A stretch of DNA of 64,000 nt from Xiphophorus maculatus (GCF_002775205.1 NC_036448.1:1-64000), one strand, 5' to 3'; shown: positions 9,462 through 20,594, counted from the stretch's first letter. Notes: generated from the sequence alone by a model not told the origin. Translations and numbers: made by a program.

Positions 9462-12400
9462 ATGTCTAAGAACACCGTTTCTGACCGCTTCAGGAAAGTA
9501 GATGTAGATGAATACGACGAAAACAAGTTTGTGGACGAGGAGGACGGCGGCGAGAACCAAGGAGGTCCAGACGAAGCAGAAGTGGAATCCCTTCTTAGAC
9601 AATATCCTTTGAGGTGATTTAACGACTTTGGTGGGGTTAACTGGGAGTGGTTAAAGCAATGAGGTGTCCCGCAGGAAGAAGCTCGGGTGTCCGTCAGCAT
9701 GTAACAGTGTTCAGTTTGTTAGACTTTTGTGAGGCGGTGTTTCCGGCTGAAAGGGACAAGAGGGTGTGGTTCCCGCACACTTCTACCACATTCTTTTACT
9801 ATTTTCTCAGCATGTTGTCCGTTGTTTCCGTTTGATTTAACATTCTCTGTGAAGTTGATAGATAAACTTTAGTTACAGAAAATAATTAAACAAGTTAACC
9901 TGTTCCTGCTCGGAATTCAATATACATATATATATATATATAAACAAACCCTTCAGACATTTTAGTCACTTTAAACAGGACGTGACAAAATTATTCAGGT
10001 GAGTAAACGGTTCTCATTCTGAGCTGATTGAATTTTGTTTACTGCAGCTTCATGACGTTCAAGAATAAGCTATGATGATCTTTACCATATAAGGTGATCA
10101 TCCTGTTCTACTTTGTTCCTCTCATGCTCCGGCTGGTGTATTTCTTGTCTCTGTGATTCTTGACTAATCCTTGCAAAGGGAACATGACTGGAGCTCTCCA
10201 TGCTGTACTGAAGAACCCTCCAATCAATACCAAGAACCAGAATGCTAAGGTATGAACATCTGACATGCCTCTGCTCCCCTTCTGTGATCACTTGTGTTTT
10301 GCCCTACAGCTGCCTGAACACGGAGCATGGTAGCACTGGTTAGGTCTTTGCTCTGCAGGATGAAGACACATCAGAGAAGATTTTAACAAACTGAACTCAT
10401 TTAGCACCTGCTCATAAATCAGAGGTGGCATCTGTGATACTGTGCACTCTGCTGTCTACCAGAGCAGTGATGTATTACAGGTCATCCACCTGACAAATGT
10501 GAAGCTCATAAATTTCAAAAAACTCTGAGCTTGATTCTTGTTCAAACAGAACATCTATGCATAACCTTAATGCTAGGTGGAACGCTGAGGAAAATCAGTG
10601 CTCTGTGCCATCTGTATCTAGACATCTATGAACAACTGGTATTGACAACTTGAGAAAAACATTATTCTTATGTCCTGGCATGGAATGAAGTCTCATTCAT
10701 TCCATGTAAGTTATAATCAAAACATGACATTTTTTATTTATTTATTTACATTTTTAATTTAACCCCACCCCCATTTGTAGTTAAATTTGGAATTTCAACT
10801 CCAAATGACCTTTAGTGTAAATATTTCAACTTAAGTAGTTTTCACCACATGTGAGCTCAAAATCCAACATGGCTGCTGTGCATATCAAACTTGATAGATG
10901 CCGTAAAAACACAGCTTTTAACTGTTATGTAATCTTTTTCTAACTGGCTGGTAATGCCTGCCTACCCCCCTCTCTGTCTGTGTGGCAGGAACGAGCGGAG
11001 TTGCTGGTGGTCAAAGTTCTTAGCAGTTTTAAGAGTAGTGACATAGAAAAAGCTGTGGGCTCACTGGACAAAGCAGGAGTAGACCTGCTGATGAAATACA
11101 TCTACAGAGGCTTTGAGAAACCATCTGACAACAGTAGCGCTGTCCTGCTGCAGTGGCATGAAAAGGTAAGGTGTGTGTATGTGTGTATATATCTCAACAC
11201 AGATTAGTATGGGAACTCGTAGATTCATTACATTAGAAGTCTATGGTATTCTGGAAGCCCAGGCATACAGTGCCTTGCGAAAGTATTCAGCCCCCTTGAA
11301 CTTTTGCCGCTTTTCAAACATAAAGATCTAAAAGTTTTATTGTGAAAAATCAACAATAAGTGGGACACAATTGTGAGGTGGAAAGAAATTTATTGGATAT
11401 TTAAGTGTTTTTTAGCAAGCTGTAATCGCAGCAAAAGGTGGCGCTACAAAGTATTAACACAAGGGGCTGAATAATATTGCACGCCCCCCCTTCGGCAAGG
11501 GGCCAAATATTATTCAGCCCCCTTGCGTTAGTACTCTGTAGCGCCACCTTTTGCTGTGATTACCGCTGCATGTCGCTTGGGGTATGTCTCTATTAGTTTT
11601 GCACATTGAAAGACTGAAATTTTTGCCCATTCTTCCTTGCAAAACAGCTGGAGCTCTGTGAGGTTGGAAGGAGAGCCCTTGTGAACAGCAGTTTTCAGCT
11701 CTTTCCACAGATTTTCGATTGCATTCAGGTCTGGACTTTGACTTGGCCATTCTAACACCAGGATTTGTTTATTGGTGAACCATTCCATTGTAGATTTTGC
11801 TTTATGTTTGGGATCATTGTCTTGTTGGAAGGTAAATCTCCATCCTAGTCAACAAGTTAATACTCACATTTCTTACATAAAAATTACAAGTTGGAATGTG
11901 AGAGGTCTTCGGAATCAAACTAAACTGAAACCGGTTATAAACAGGATTAAGCAACTTAAATCGAAGATAATTTTTCTTCAAGAAACACATTTAACAAATT
12001 GTGAGATAAAGTCTGTTAAAAATAGATGGCCGGTCCAGGTGATATATGCATCATATGATAATTATGCAAGAGGCGTAATTATTTTGATCCATAAAAGCAT
12101 ACCATTCCAAATTGTAAGAACAATAAAAGATTCAGCTGGTAGGTATGTAATTGTCCAGGGTAATATTTTCTCATTTACTTTAAATTTAGTGAGTTTATAT
12201 GGTCCAAATGAAAATAAGCCAACATTTTTTGAAGACCTGTTTCTTACTATATCTACTCTTAAAGGACTGTATGTAATTGGAGGAGATTTTAACTGCACTT
12301 TATACCCAAATATTGATCGATCAATTGGCCCAGATGCTTATAAAAAGCAAACTAGAAAATTAATAAGTCAATATATATTGGATATCAACTTGGTGGAAGT

Positions 12401-15400
12401 GTGGAGAGAACAAAATTCTGATAAAATAGAATTCTCTTGTCACTCGAGTATACACAAGTCCTGCTCACGTATAGACTATTTCCTTGTTTCAAGAGAACTT
12501 TTATCAATGATCAAACAATGTCAGTATGACAGCATAGTGATCAGTGATCATGCACCTATCTCACTGAATATTCACATAGAAAACTTGGTGCATAATTCAC
12601 CTTGTTGGCGGTTTCAAGCAAAATGGCTACAAGATCAAAATTTTGTCAGATTGATAGGGGAGAAGATAGATACTTATTTTGAATTAAATACGGGTCAGAC
12701 TTCCGCCTCAGTGAGATGGGAAGGATTCAAAGCATATATTCAAGGTGAAATTCTTAGCTATACAAGTACAAAAAACAAACAAAAGAAGCGAATGGAAATT
12801 TTGAATAAACAAATAAAATTCTTGGAATTAGACTTAAATACCAATGATGACCAAACAAAGCAGAGTAAATTGTTACATTTGAGAACTGAATATAATAAAT
12901 TATCTTATGAAGCAGCAGCAAAAAGTTTAATGTGGTTAAAAGAATCTTATTATGACCAAGGCGAGAAAGCTGGGAAATTATTGGCGTGGAGAATTAAGAA
13001 AATACAAAGTGAAAGAGCAATTAATAGTATAAAGACCCCTTCTGGTAGGGTAACAGTAGATCCAGCTGAAATTAACGATAGCTTTAGGCAATTTTATGTA
13101 AATCTATATAAATCGGAGTGCCACCACGCTTCGGAAGAACAAGATATGTTCTTAGATCAACTTCAGTTTCAGACACTTACAGAAGAGACAAAAAAGGAAT
13201 TGGATACAAATTTAACGATTGAAGAAATATCACAGGCCATACAAAGTATCAGCAGTGGTAAAGCTCCTGGGCCAGACTGTTTCCCTATTGAATTCTACAA
13301 AACCTTTAAAGAAAAACTTATAACCCCGCTCTTTAATATGTATGAAGAAGCATTTAGAAGTGAAGTTTTCCCACCTACTTTGAGACATGCAATGATCACA
13401 CTGATGTTAAAGGCTGGTAAACCCCCTGAGGAGTGCTCCTCATTTAGACCAATCAGTCTGATGGGGGTGGGCACTAAAATACTTTGCAAAGTTTTAGCAA
13501 ACAGACTGGACCCCTTTATCTCGTATTTAGTTCATAATGATCAAAATGGCTTTATACCAAAATGTCAAGGGTTTCACAATATAAGAAGAGTCCTAAATAT
13601 AATTCATGAGAAATTTGACGCTAAAGATACTGCTTTATTATCACTTGATGCCCATCAGCATAGAATAGAATTGATAGAATTGAATGGTCATATCTATTTA
13701 ACGTTCTTCCGAGGTATGGATTTGGTTGCAATTTCCTCAAATGGGTATAGTTTTTTTTGACAAGCTTGTCCATTAGCATCCCAAATTTAATGCAACAAAT
13801 AGAGTTGTTTGGTCAGTTTTCTGGCTACAAAATAAATGATTCAAAGTCCTCTATTCTATTTTTGAACAGGGATGAAAGACTGAACCCGGTTATACAAATC
13901 CCCTTTATCAATGCAAGAGAGGGATTTGTGTACCTTGGTGTTAAGATCACCTCAGACATTAAAACAATTGTATCAGCAAACTATGATCCTCTGGTCAGTG
14001 AAGTAAACGAGTCACTGAATAATAGGATGATGATGCCCATATCAATGATTGGGCGAATAAATGTGATTAAAATGAATATATTGCCAAAGTTTTTGTATCT
14101 TTTTCAGACAATTCCTTTGCCTCTTCCAAAACAATTTTTTGATGGTTTAAATGGTATTTTCAGTAGATTTATTTGGAATAATAAAAAACCTAGATTAAGA
14201 CTTCGCCTGTTGTACCTGCCATATGAGAGAGGGGGGTTGCAACTTCCTAACCTTAAATTGTATTATTGGTCCGCCCAGCTACGTTCAGCTATGTTTTACT
14301 TCTCAACCGAATCACCCCCAGCATGGATAAAAATTGAACAATTAATAACAAACCTTAGATTAAATCTGTATTTGTATTCCGCAAGACCAAAGCAACTGAT
14401 AAAAATGACAAAAAATCCCTTTCTGAAAAACACAATTGATGTTTGGTATAGGACCCATGAATATATTGGAGATACCCCTTCCATTTCCTCTTTCTCACCC
14501 ATCTGGGGGAACAGATATTTTAAGACAGGGACAGCTGATGGAGGTTTCAAAATCTGGGCAAATAAAGGTGTACAGAAACTGGCAGATCTTTATAAGGATG
14601 ACAGGCTTCTTACATTTGAGCAGTTATGCCAAATATATAGCATTCCAAAGAAACACTTTTATAAGTATTTACAAATTAAACATTTTATTATGTCAAAACA
14701 TAAAACGATTGAATCCAAACCACCACTATCATACCTAGAGAATATTGTGCTAGGAAATTTAGAGAGGAGAGGTCATATTTCTTTATTTTACATAGGTTTA
14801 CTAAGGCACAATGAGGAATCCACTGCAGATAAATTGGATGCATGGAGAGCTGACATCCGAGAGGAGATACAAGTAGCGGACTGGAATACTGCATGCGTAA
14901 AGGCCCAAAAGCAATCAATCAATACCAGCATGAAACTCCTTCAGTACAAGTGGTTGGTGAGAATTTACATAACTCCAGTCACATTGAACCACTGGGCACC
15001 TAACATCCCAGATATCTGCTGTAAATGTTTGGTTGGAAGGGGTACTCTCTTTCACTGTGTATGGGAGTGTCCAAAGTTACAACAATATTGGAACTTGGTT
15101 ACGCAAACTTTGTCAGAGATCGTTGGAGTGAATGTACCTGCTGAGGCCAAAATGTGTGTTTTGGGTATTTATTCAGAGAACTGTGTTTTTAACTCCAGAC
15201 AGTTAAAATTGGTCTTCATGATGCTCTCTGCGCTTTGAACACAACCCTGAGACTGTCACAGAGCAGGTGCATTTGTATAGGGACTTGATTACACACAGGT
15301 GCATTCTATTTATCATAATCAGTCATTTATGACAACATTGGATCATTCAGAGATCCTCACTGAACTTCTGGAGTGAGTTTGCTGCACTGAAAGTAAAGGT

Positions 15401-17597
15401 GCACTTTGCTGTTTTTTATTTGTTAAAAAAGTTTAAAATATCCAATAAATTTTGTTGCATCTCACAATTGTGTCCCACTTGTTGATTCTTCACAAAATAA
15501 TAAAAATTTTAGATCTTTATGTTTGAAGCCTGAAAAGTGGTAAAAGATTGAAAAGTTCAAGGGGGCTGAATACTTTCGCAAGGCACCATAGGTGCCCTCA
15601 GCTTGTCTGCATTGTAAAAGTCTGGTGTTTTAATCACTTTACATTTAATCACTTCAAAATGATCCCACACGGGAAAAGACTTCCTCTAACTTGGACTAAG
15701 AGGACTATGATCCGGATCATGGATCCGGATCATAGTATTCATCCGGTATGATTCATGCCGGTATTCAAAGGACAAAAAGTATCTCCATCAACAAAACCCA
15801 CATACAGTATGTGTCTACATTTTCTCCCTCATAAATACAATTTGGCACATTCACAACCAAACGAAACAAGAACTGTATCAGTCATGTGGTTTTCCTTAAA
15901 GTGATACGTGAACCTACACCAGGGGTCTCAAACTCGCGGCCCGCAGGCCAACTGCGGCCCTCGGGACGATAGTTTGTGGCCCCCGCCTTAATATGAAAGT
16001 TTAAAGTTAGTGCGAGTTTGATATAATTGGCACTTTTCAGAGTTGTGTGCGGAGCTGAACGAACTTACCAGTCACGGTGGAGTATATTGCTCTCGGGGGC
16101 GGGACATCAGCCGGGCCTATTTGCATTTTCTATTTGTCATTATTTGCATGCGGTACATGCGCAATTTCCGCGGCTGCTCCCGCTTCACGTGCTTCGGCAT
16201 CCAGTCTAGACCCGGAAGTTGCTGATCAGTGTAACATAATTAATGTTAGGCGCTGTAACGCTTGGGTTGTGTTTAAGGGAGGAGAGGAGGCAGCAGATTC
16301 GTCAGGACGGTCAAAAACTCACAACCACACTGGTACTGGGAATTCCACAGTGTTGTCCTTTAATAAATACGCTCTTCACCAACCTTACAAAGCCCGGTTG
16401 AACGGCTGCTATATTATCAGACATGAAAATTGAGCAGCGTCCAAACAACCCGTAACATTACTAAAAAGTTAGGGAGCTAACATGTCCGTCTAGCACGTTT
16501 CTCCCACGCTCTCTACCGAGAAGCCGTGGCGCATACTTCTGACATCATTAGCAATACTAGAGTATTTTAAAGAGACACTACACAATTACGGCTGTTACAG
16601 CGCCTGACTATGGCCAAATATGGTAATAGGCAATCAGAAAGGTTCGGCTGAGGAGACCGTGTGTGTGAATGCGGCCCAGCCTCACCCAGACTCTACCTCC
16701 AGCGGCCCCTGGGTAAATTGACTTTGAGACCCCTGACCTACACAGTGTGTCATCTTGTTTGCTTGGTGCATGTGCCAAGGTTGCTGTCGTCTGGGTTAGG
16801 GTTAGGGTCCCCAGGAGAAGGGTGGGAATGGGCTTAAATGCCATCAAATCAATTTGTCTTAGAAGCTATGCATGGTAGTTTCAACATCACAAGCCCAAAT
16901 TCATTGGTGAGTCAATTTCTTGGCCTCATTCAAGACACCAACATGATATCCTGACTGATCCCATGTTCACAAATTCTTTTATTTATTTTTTATTTCATTT
17001 TCTAAACCACCAAGAAATGTCAGTGCTAGACGTGTGCCGATAAATCAGCCCCGATTCCCAGATTTCACTGAACCATTTTGTAGAGAGGAATGTAAATGGA
17101 ATTAAATTTTACCTCAACTGTTACAATATTTGAGGTAAAAATGGATCATACCACTCATTGGGTGGTAGGCTGATGTGATGAACGAAACCTTGATTTTATT
17201 GGTGCATTACCATCTTTTTAAGATGGTCAGCTTAATACGGCAGAACACTATGTATTGCTTTGCTTCAGGGTATTTACGGTACTGTAAATTAAACTAATTT
17301 AACTAGAGGCAATTGTGTGTTTACTGTTTATGAGTACAGAATAAAACCTGTACTCCAAACCAATACTCAATGTAGGTTTGGACTCTCAAATGCTATCAGC
17401 ATTGGGAGGACCAGTTTTTAGAAAACTTGGAATTAAATTGTTGTTCCAGTGAAAACTGCTTAAAACATTTTGGTTATTTGTGCCTACGACAGAATGCTGA
17501 CCCGTTTCTGTTCTCCTTTTGACTGTTTCCTCAGGCTCTGGCAGTGGGGGGGGTTGGCTCCATCGTCCGAGTCCTGACTGCAAGGAAGACTGTCTGA
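9462..17597 (+). CDS. arpc5: ARPC5, actin-related protein 2/3 complex subunit 5
   Basis: This is the 16-kDa subunit of the Arp2/3 complex, which nucleates branched actin filaments in the cytoplasm. Coding exons are 9462-9601, 10177-10249, 10989-11165 and 17535-17597, giving 150 residues against 151 in human. It begins [20 protein letters not shown] and ends [17 protein letters not shown]. The helical core ([23 protein letters not shown]) is intact. Residues such as KNPPINTK and [11 protein letters not shown] favour ARPC5; some positions resemble ARPC5L. The acidic DEEDGG run in exon 1 fixes the start. Introns 2 and 3 are GT-AG; intron 1 is not (see its entry). Intron 3 (6.4 kb) carries a Tc1/LINE composite and a hAT. 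All exon joins keep frame and no internal stop occurs, so the gene looks functional. Confidence 0.95.
9602..10176 (+). other. probable U12-type intron of ARPC5 (AT-AA ends)
   Basis: The intron starts ATATCCTTT, a perfect match to the minor-spliceosome 5' site. A TTCTTGAC branch-site-like motif lies at 10157-10164, with 12 nt between it and the exon. For the frame to read LLRQGNMT across the join, the intron must end in AA (TTGCAA|AGGG) rather than AC or AG. The nearest GT (9615) and the AG at 10177-10178 give a frameshift when combined. AT-AA ends are rare but known for U12 introns; a base variant or error at the last base is the alternative. Confidence 0.7.
11395..11580. repeat. internal inverted repeat in the Tc1-like element
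   Basis: The segment around AGCAAAAGGTGGCGCTACAA (about 11430-11455) is complementary, with mismatches, to TGTAGCGCCACCTTTTGCTG (about 11537-11556). Flanking GGGGCTGAATAATATT and AATATTATTCAGCCCC also pair. The loop lies near 11480-11505. The outer arms match the terminal-repeat text of the same element family, which suggests an internal end duplication. Confidence 0.7.
11528..11788 (-). pseudogene. Tc1 transposase C-terminal fragment
   Basis: 86 residues including [20 protein letters not shown] and ending AKGGATEY. This covers the end of the DDE domain with the last catalytic Glu. The N-terminal DNA-binding domain and both catalytic Asp residues are missing, replaced by LINE sequence at about 11850. 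It cannot be active. Confidence 0.85.
11850..15238 (+). pseudogene. L1/Tx1-type LINE ORF2, deleted in the RT core and at its 3' end
   Basis: The first frame (to 13760) holds an apurinic endonuclease ([41 protein letters not shown]) and the front of the reverse transcriptase ([50 protein letters not shown]). About 100 bp of unrelated text (about 13650-13750) then replaces the RT palm, so FDRV and YADD motifs are absent. The second frame (13757-15238) carries [19 protein letters not shown] and the C-terminal CCxxC-like region to [13 protein letters not shown]. It stops before the usual ORF2 end, with no 3' UTR or A-tail. The annotated frame begins in antisense Tc1 sequence, not at a LINE start. 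Confidence 0.85.
15704..15736. repeat. perfect hairpin, 15-bp arms, 3-nt loop
   Basis: ACTATGATCCGGATC, loop ATG, then the exact complement. It lies in ARPC5 intron 3, just outside the Tc1-like element. Confidence 0.9.
15920..16735. mobile_element. hAT element, copy C, with an LTR-like insert
   Basis: Ends are CAGGGGTCTCAAACTC and GACTTTGAGACCCCTG. An exact 8-bp duplication ACCTACAC is found at 15912-15919 and 16736-16743. The termini are related to copies A and B, but the interior differs. The LTR-like repeat 16254-16599 splits it. No transposase domain is visible in the remaining interior. It lies in ARPC5 intron 3. Confidence 0.85.
16254..16599 (+). repeat. LTR-like repeat, copy 2 (solo)
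   Basis: It starts TGTAACGCTTGGGTTGTG and ends GGCTGTTACA, with GCGC immediately on each side (4-bp duplication), which supports integrase-type insertion. An internal AATAAA is present. It is inserted into hAT copy C, so it is younger than that hAT. Copy 1 is at 4304-4625. Confidence 0.7.
16744..17534 (+). other. remainder of ARPC5 intron 3
   Basis: AT-rich intron sequence. The TGCCGATAAATCAGCC text near 17035 resembles ends of a hAT family also seen at about 36250 and 59300. The 3' end has a pyrimidine tract and CCTCAG acceptor. Nothing else is recognised. Confidence 0.5.
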
Positions 17598-18120
17598 TCC
17601 CCATAATCTGCAGCGTTTGTCCAAGTCATCAGGGCTGGTGTCCTTTTAAGAAACTGGAGCTGTGTGTCTTTCTGATGCATCACTTTGCTTTTTATCTGTT
17701 TTCACTCTTCGATTCAGAAGGTGCTGGCACCTCAAACTGTACTCTGCCAGCAGTACAGAATTTCACTTTTCTTAAACACAAAACGGCACCTTGCTCTGTC
17801 ATCTGATCAGCTACATCACTGAGTCATTCTAACTCACCCCCAGCTATTCCTGTCCTCAACTCTACTCTTCTGTGGGTCTGACTCTTTAAGATGAGAGGAA
17901 TGGAAAAGGTGGACGGATTCTCATTGACACCTTTCCCCTGCCTTTTGCCCAGTGCATGCTGGGACTGAACTTCATTTTACCTCAGATTAGAATGTTTGAG
18001 GTAAACTTTGAACAACTTTCAGTCCTTTATATTCTACTTCTCTCTTCACAAAAACCACTTCCATGTGGCACTATTGTGTAAATGCTTTTTTATATTTGTA
18101 ATAAACAAAATAAAGAGCTA
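17598..18120 (+). other. ARPC5 3' UTR with polyadenylation signals
   Basis: Sequence after the stop is open of repeats and runs to AATAAA at 18100-18105 and AAATAAAG about 10 bp later. These are the first canonical signals downstream of the stop that I see, so the mRNA probably ends near 18120-18140. Confidence 0.6.
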
Positions 18121-18610
18121 CATTTGAATACTGATTGGTCATTTATTGGTCATTAATCCCAATGACTTATAGGGTGGAGCTTTGAGTTTTGACACAAATG
18201 AGAAAAGAAATAGAACCTTTCCTTCATTGAATCTGTCACAAGAAAACCAAATCAGTACATAGTTGTGCAGAGGATGTTTTAACGTTTTATGTTGGACAGA
18301 TGGATAGTTTCTAATTAGCCCTGAGCAGCGAAAGCAATTCTAACAGCAATTGCCTAACAGCAATACAGCAAAGAATTTGTAGCTGTAGTGATGCTGGTAC
18401 ATTCACAAGGTCAATTGGTGACAGCACCTTAGTCCCACACCCTTTAAGCAGGAAGTCACATTTTGGTGCTGGGAATCATCATTCATACAGATGATTCTGT
18501 CTGATGACATACAACATGATGTTGAATTCTACTCTCAACACAGACTAGTGCCTGCAGCATGTGGGCATGGCAGAAGCCGAATTCTATGGAGTGAAAATAG
18601 TGTCAAAAAG

Positions 18611-18770
18611 ATTTGTGTGTGCGTAAAATGATTTGTGCGTGCGTAACAGGATTTGTGCGTGTGTAAAAAGATTTGTGCGTGCGTAACAGCATTTGTGCGT
18701 GTGTAAAAAGATTTGTGCGTGTGTAAAAAGATTTGTGCGTGTGTAAAAAGATTTGTGCGTGCGTAACAGG
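18611..18770 (+). repeat. subterminal 20-bp tandem repeat, left arm (8 units)
   Basis: Units follow ATTTGTGYGTGYGTAAMARG and stand directly head to tail. The right arm has five units (about 23170-23270). Such subterminal arrays often bind the transposase; that role is inference here. Confidence 0.9.
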
Positions 18771-19245
18771 ATTTGTAAACCTTAAAAATAAAATACATGT
18801 TGAAAAAGTACACACTAATCACCTGGTACGCACACACAAAACTGCAGTTACACACAAATCCGGTTACGAGTGCACAACTATTTTTGAGACTCATTTCACG
18901 CCTCGGTGGAAGCTCCAAGATTTGTGTGTAGATGGTGCGTTTACATGCTAGTAAAAGCTGGGACATCTGAGTTTTCTTCGGAACTGTTTCTTTTTTCCAT
19001 AGTTCAATACGTATTTCTCTCTTTACTTGTCTCGTGGCTTAGACATATTTTTGTGAGAGAAAAATACATACGTCATTACACCCACGTCTACTTTTTAATA
19101 CTATAAGATTGTTTATATATGAATCCGCATTTGGGACCTATACAACTGTAATTACTTGGGTAAAAAATTCGACCACTAGGTGGTGGAAGTTTATTCCGCT
19201 CTGACTGGGAAAAGCCTTCATTCAAACTGAGAGAAGAAACAAGAG

Positions 19246-19327
19246 AATGGCGGGTCAGCCCAGTGATCGTGTTCGTGGTCTACCGTCCGAAGTGGATGTG
19301 GTTATTCCGTCAGTTTGTCGAAGAAGG
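19246..19327 (+). CDS. leader exon in left inverted repeat (MAGQPSDRVRGLPSE...)
   Basis: ATG at 19246 opens MAGQPSDRVRGLPSEVDVV, and the frame then runs to a GAAG|GTAATG donor-like site. The first 15 codons are identical to the leader in the right arm on the other strand. The right arm has GAA|GTAAGT as donor; the left arm lacks 4 bp there (GAAGTGGATG), so the left leader reads further. This phase does not join directly to the HECT exon at 19949, so an exon is missing or unrecognised between them. Confidence 0.45.
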
Positions 19328-19948
19328 TAATGTGTCTGCATGAGCATTTTGACAGTATTTATATGTTATTTTGAAAATGACAAAAGACATGTGCATTACA
19401 TACCAGCATATTTCTGCTAATCATGTCTTACAACACAGCACAGATAAATTAGGTACATTAGCAGTATTCATATAAAGTAATTATTTGCATTTGGTGGAAA
19501 AAGGATGCAAAGCCCTTATTAGGTTTCCAAACAGTTTTGTATACCAGTTACAAAAAGACTATGTGGCTATAGAACAGACTTAAAGTAAAATGAGAAGTTG
19601 TCTGGTGTTTACGCTGCACCAAAAATACGATTCAGTTGTATTTGAGAAGGAATGCAATTCACAAAACACATCTTTGAGGACCTTCAACGAATAAATCACA
19701 TTATTATATAGATGCCACAGGAAACATGGTGTTTCTCTTAGTCTATGCTTTGACAGGAGGTCAATCAGTTAACAAGGTAAAAGGTATTCAAATGATTTTG
19801 ATTTTTTAATGATATCACATTTATATGGATCTGTTGCTTATATTTAAAATACTTTTGCCTAAATATCTCAAACGCGACTTTATGAATGATTCAGTTATAC
19901 AGAAAATTCCACATGTATCTAAAACAAATTAATTTATACTTTTCATAG

Positions 19949-20178
19949 CGTCTTTAGACAAACTGCGTGAGCTCCTGAGGTTTTGGGTTGGCTGGGAGGT
20001 CCCTTGCCAAGAGCTGAAGCTTGAAGTTGTCCTGTCAACTGGACCTAACCATATGCCGACGTCTTCAACCTGTAGTGAGCGATTACGGCTACCAAGTCAC
20101 TACACCACCTACCAGGCCCTGTCAGCCGACATGAATGTGTGTCTGAAATCAGTAGAGACAGGCTTTGGTCTTATTTGA
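19949..20178 (+). pseudogene. HECT-type E3 ubiquitin ligase C-terminal exon carried by the transposon
   Basis: After an AG acceptor (TTTCATAG) the frame reads SLDKLRELLRFWVGWEVP, then MPTSSTCSERLRLPSHYTTY and ends CLKSVETGFGLI with a stop. This matches the last ~75 residues of HECT domains as found in G2E3-like fish proteins: FWxGWE, the catalytic Cys in TSSTC, the LRLPxHYTTY block and the GFG ending. In a working HECT protein the Cys accepts ubiquitin from an E2. The rest of the HECT domain (about 270 residues) is not found, so this is probably a remnant of a larger cargo gene. Confidence 0.7.
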
Positions 20179-20594
20179 TAAATATGTATTGATGTTTCAT
20201 TTGTTGAAAAATTGCAGTTCGACATGGCAAGTCAGTTAAAATAGAAAGTAATTTTATTATTAGCCTTGCATTTTTTTTTTTTTTTTTACAAATAATGTCC
20301 ATCAACACAGTCTTGACATGAAGTTGTGTTCCTGAGGTGACTACTAAATGTTTGTCAGGCATCCCTGTTCATCATGTGGTTTTTTGCTGAAATATTCCAC
20401 AAATGTTTGGCATTCAAACATAAAATAATTTTCATGTTTCTGGTGTACATTAAACTTTATAAAGTTAACATTTTTGCCAGCTGGTTCTTTCTCTAGCTTG
20501 TACTTGCTTGTATATTTGTACATGTTTGATGGATTTTTTAAATAAATGGTATTGAAAATGCTGTTCATTACAAACATTTAAATTTAAGTGACAT

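Larger units (their letters stand above)
11268..15588 (-). mobile_element. Tc1-like transposon whose middle is replaced by a LINE
   Basis: The left end CAGTGCCTTGCGAAAGTATT and the right end AATACTTTCGCAAGGCAC are inverted repeats (extending about 75 bp with mismatches), and TA flanks both sides. Minus-strand 11788-11528 encodes the C-terminus of a Tc1 transposase ([18 protein letters not shown], with the third catalytic Glu). The non-coding Tc1 tail resumes at about 15239. Between about 11850 and 15238 lies L1-type LINE coding sequence. The last bases before the right TA have drifted (CACCA for CACTG). It lies in ARPC5 intron 3. Confidence 0.8.

Noticed and set aside
9605-9620. GT donor at 9615 as end of ARPC5 exon 1
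   Set aside because: Using it adds YPL to the protein and puts exon 2 out of frame with the AG acceptor; the U12 reading restores the conserved RQGNMT join.
11772-11850. N-terminus [14 protein letters not shown] as a true LINE start
   Set aside because: These codons are antisense to the Tc1 transposase; LINE homology begins only at about 11850.
16795-16810. Telomere-like GGGTTAGGGTTAGGG
   Set aside because: Just over two units inside hAT-adjacent intron DNA; too short to mean an interstitial telomere.
18611-18770. CRISPR-like array of 20-bp repeats
   Set aside because: Units are directly tandem without spacers, lie in a transposon arm, and the organism is eukaryotic.
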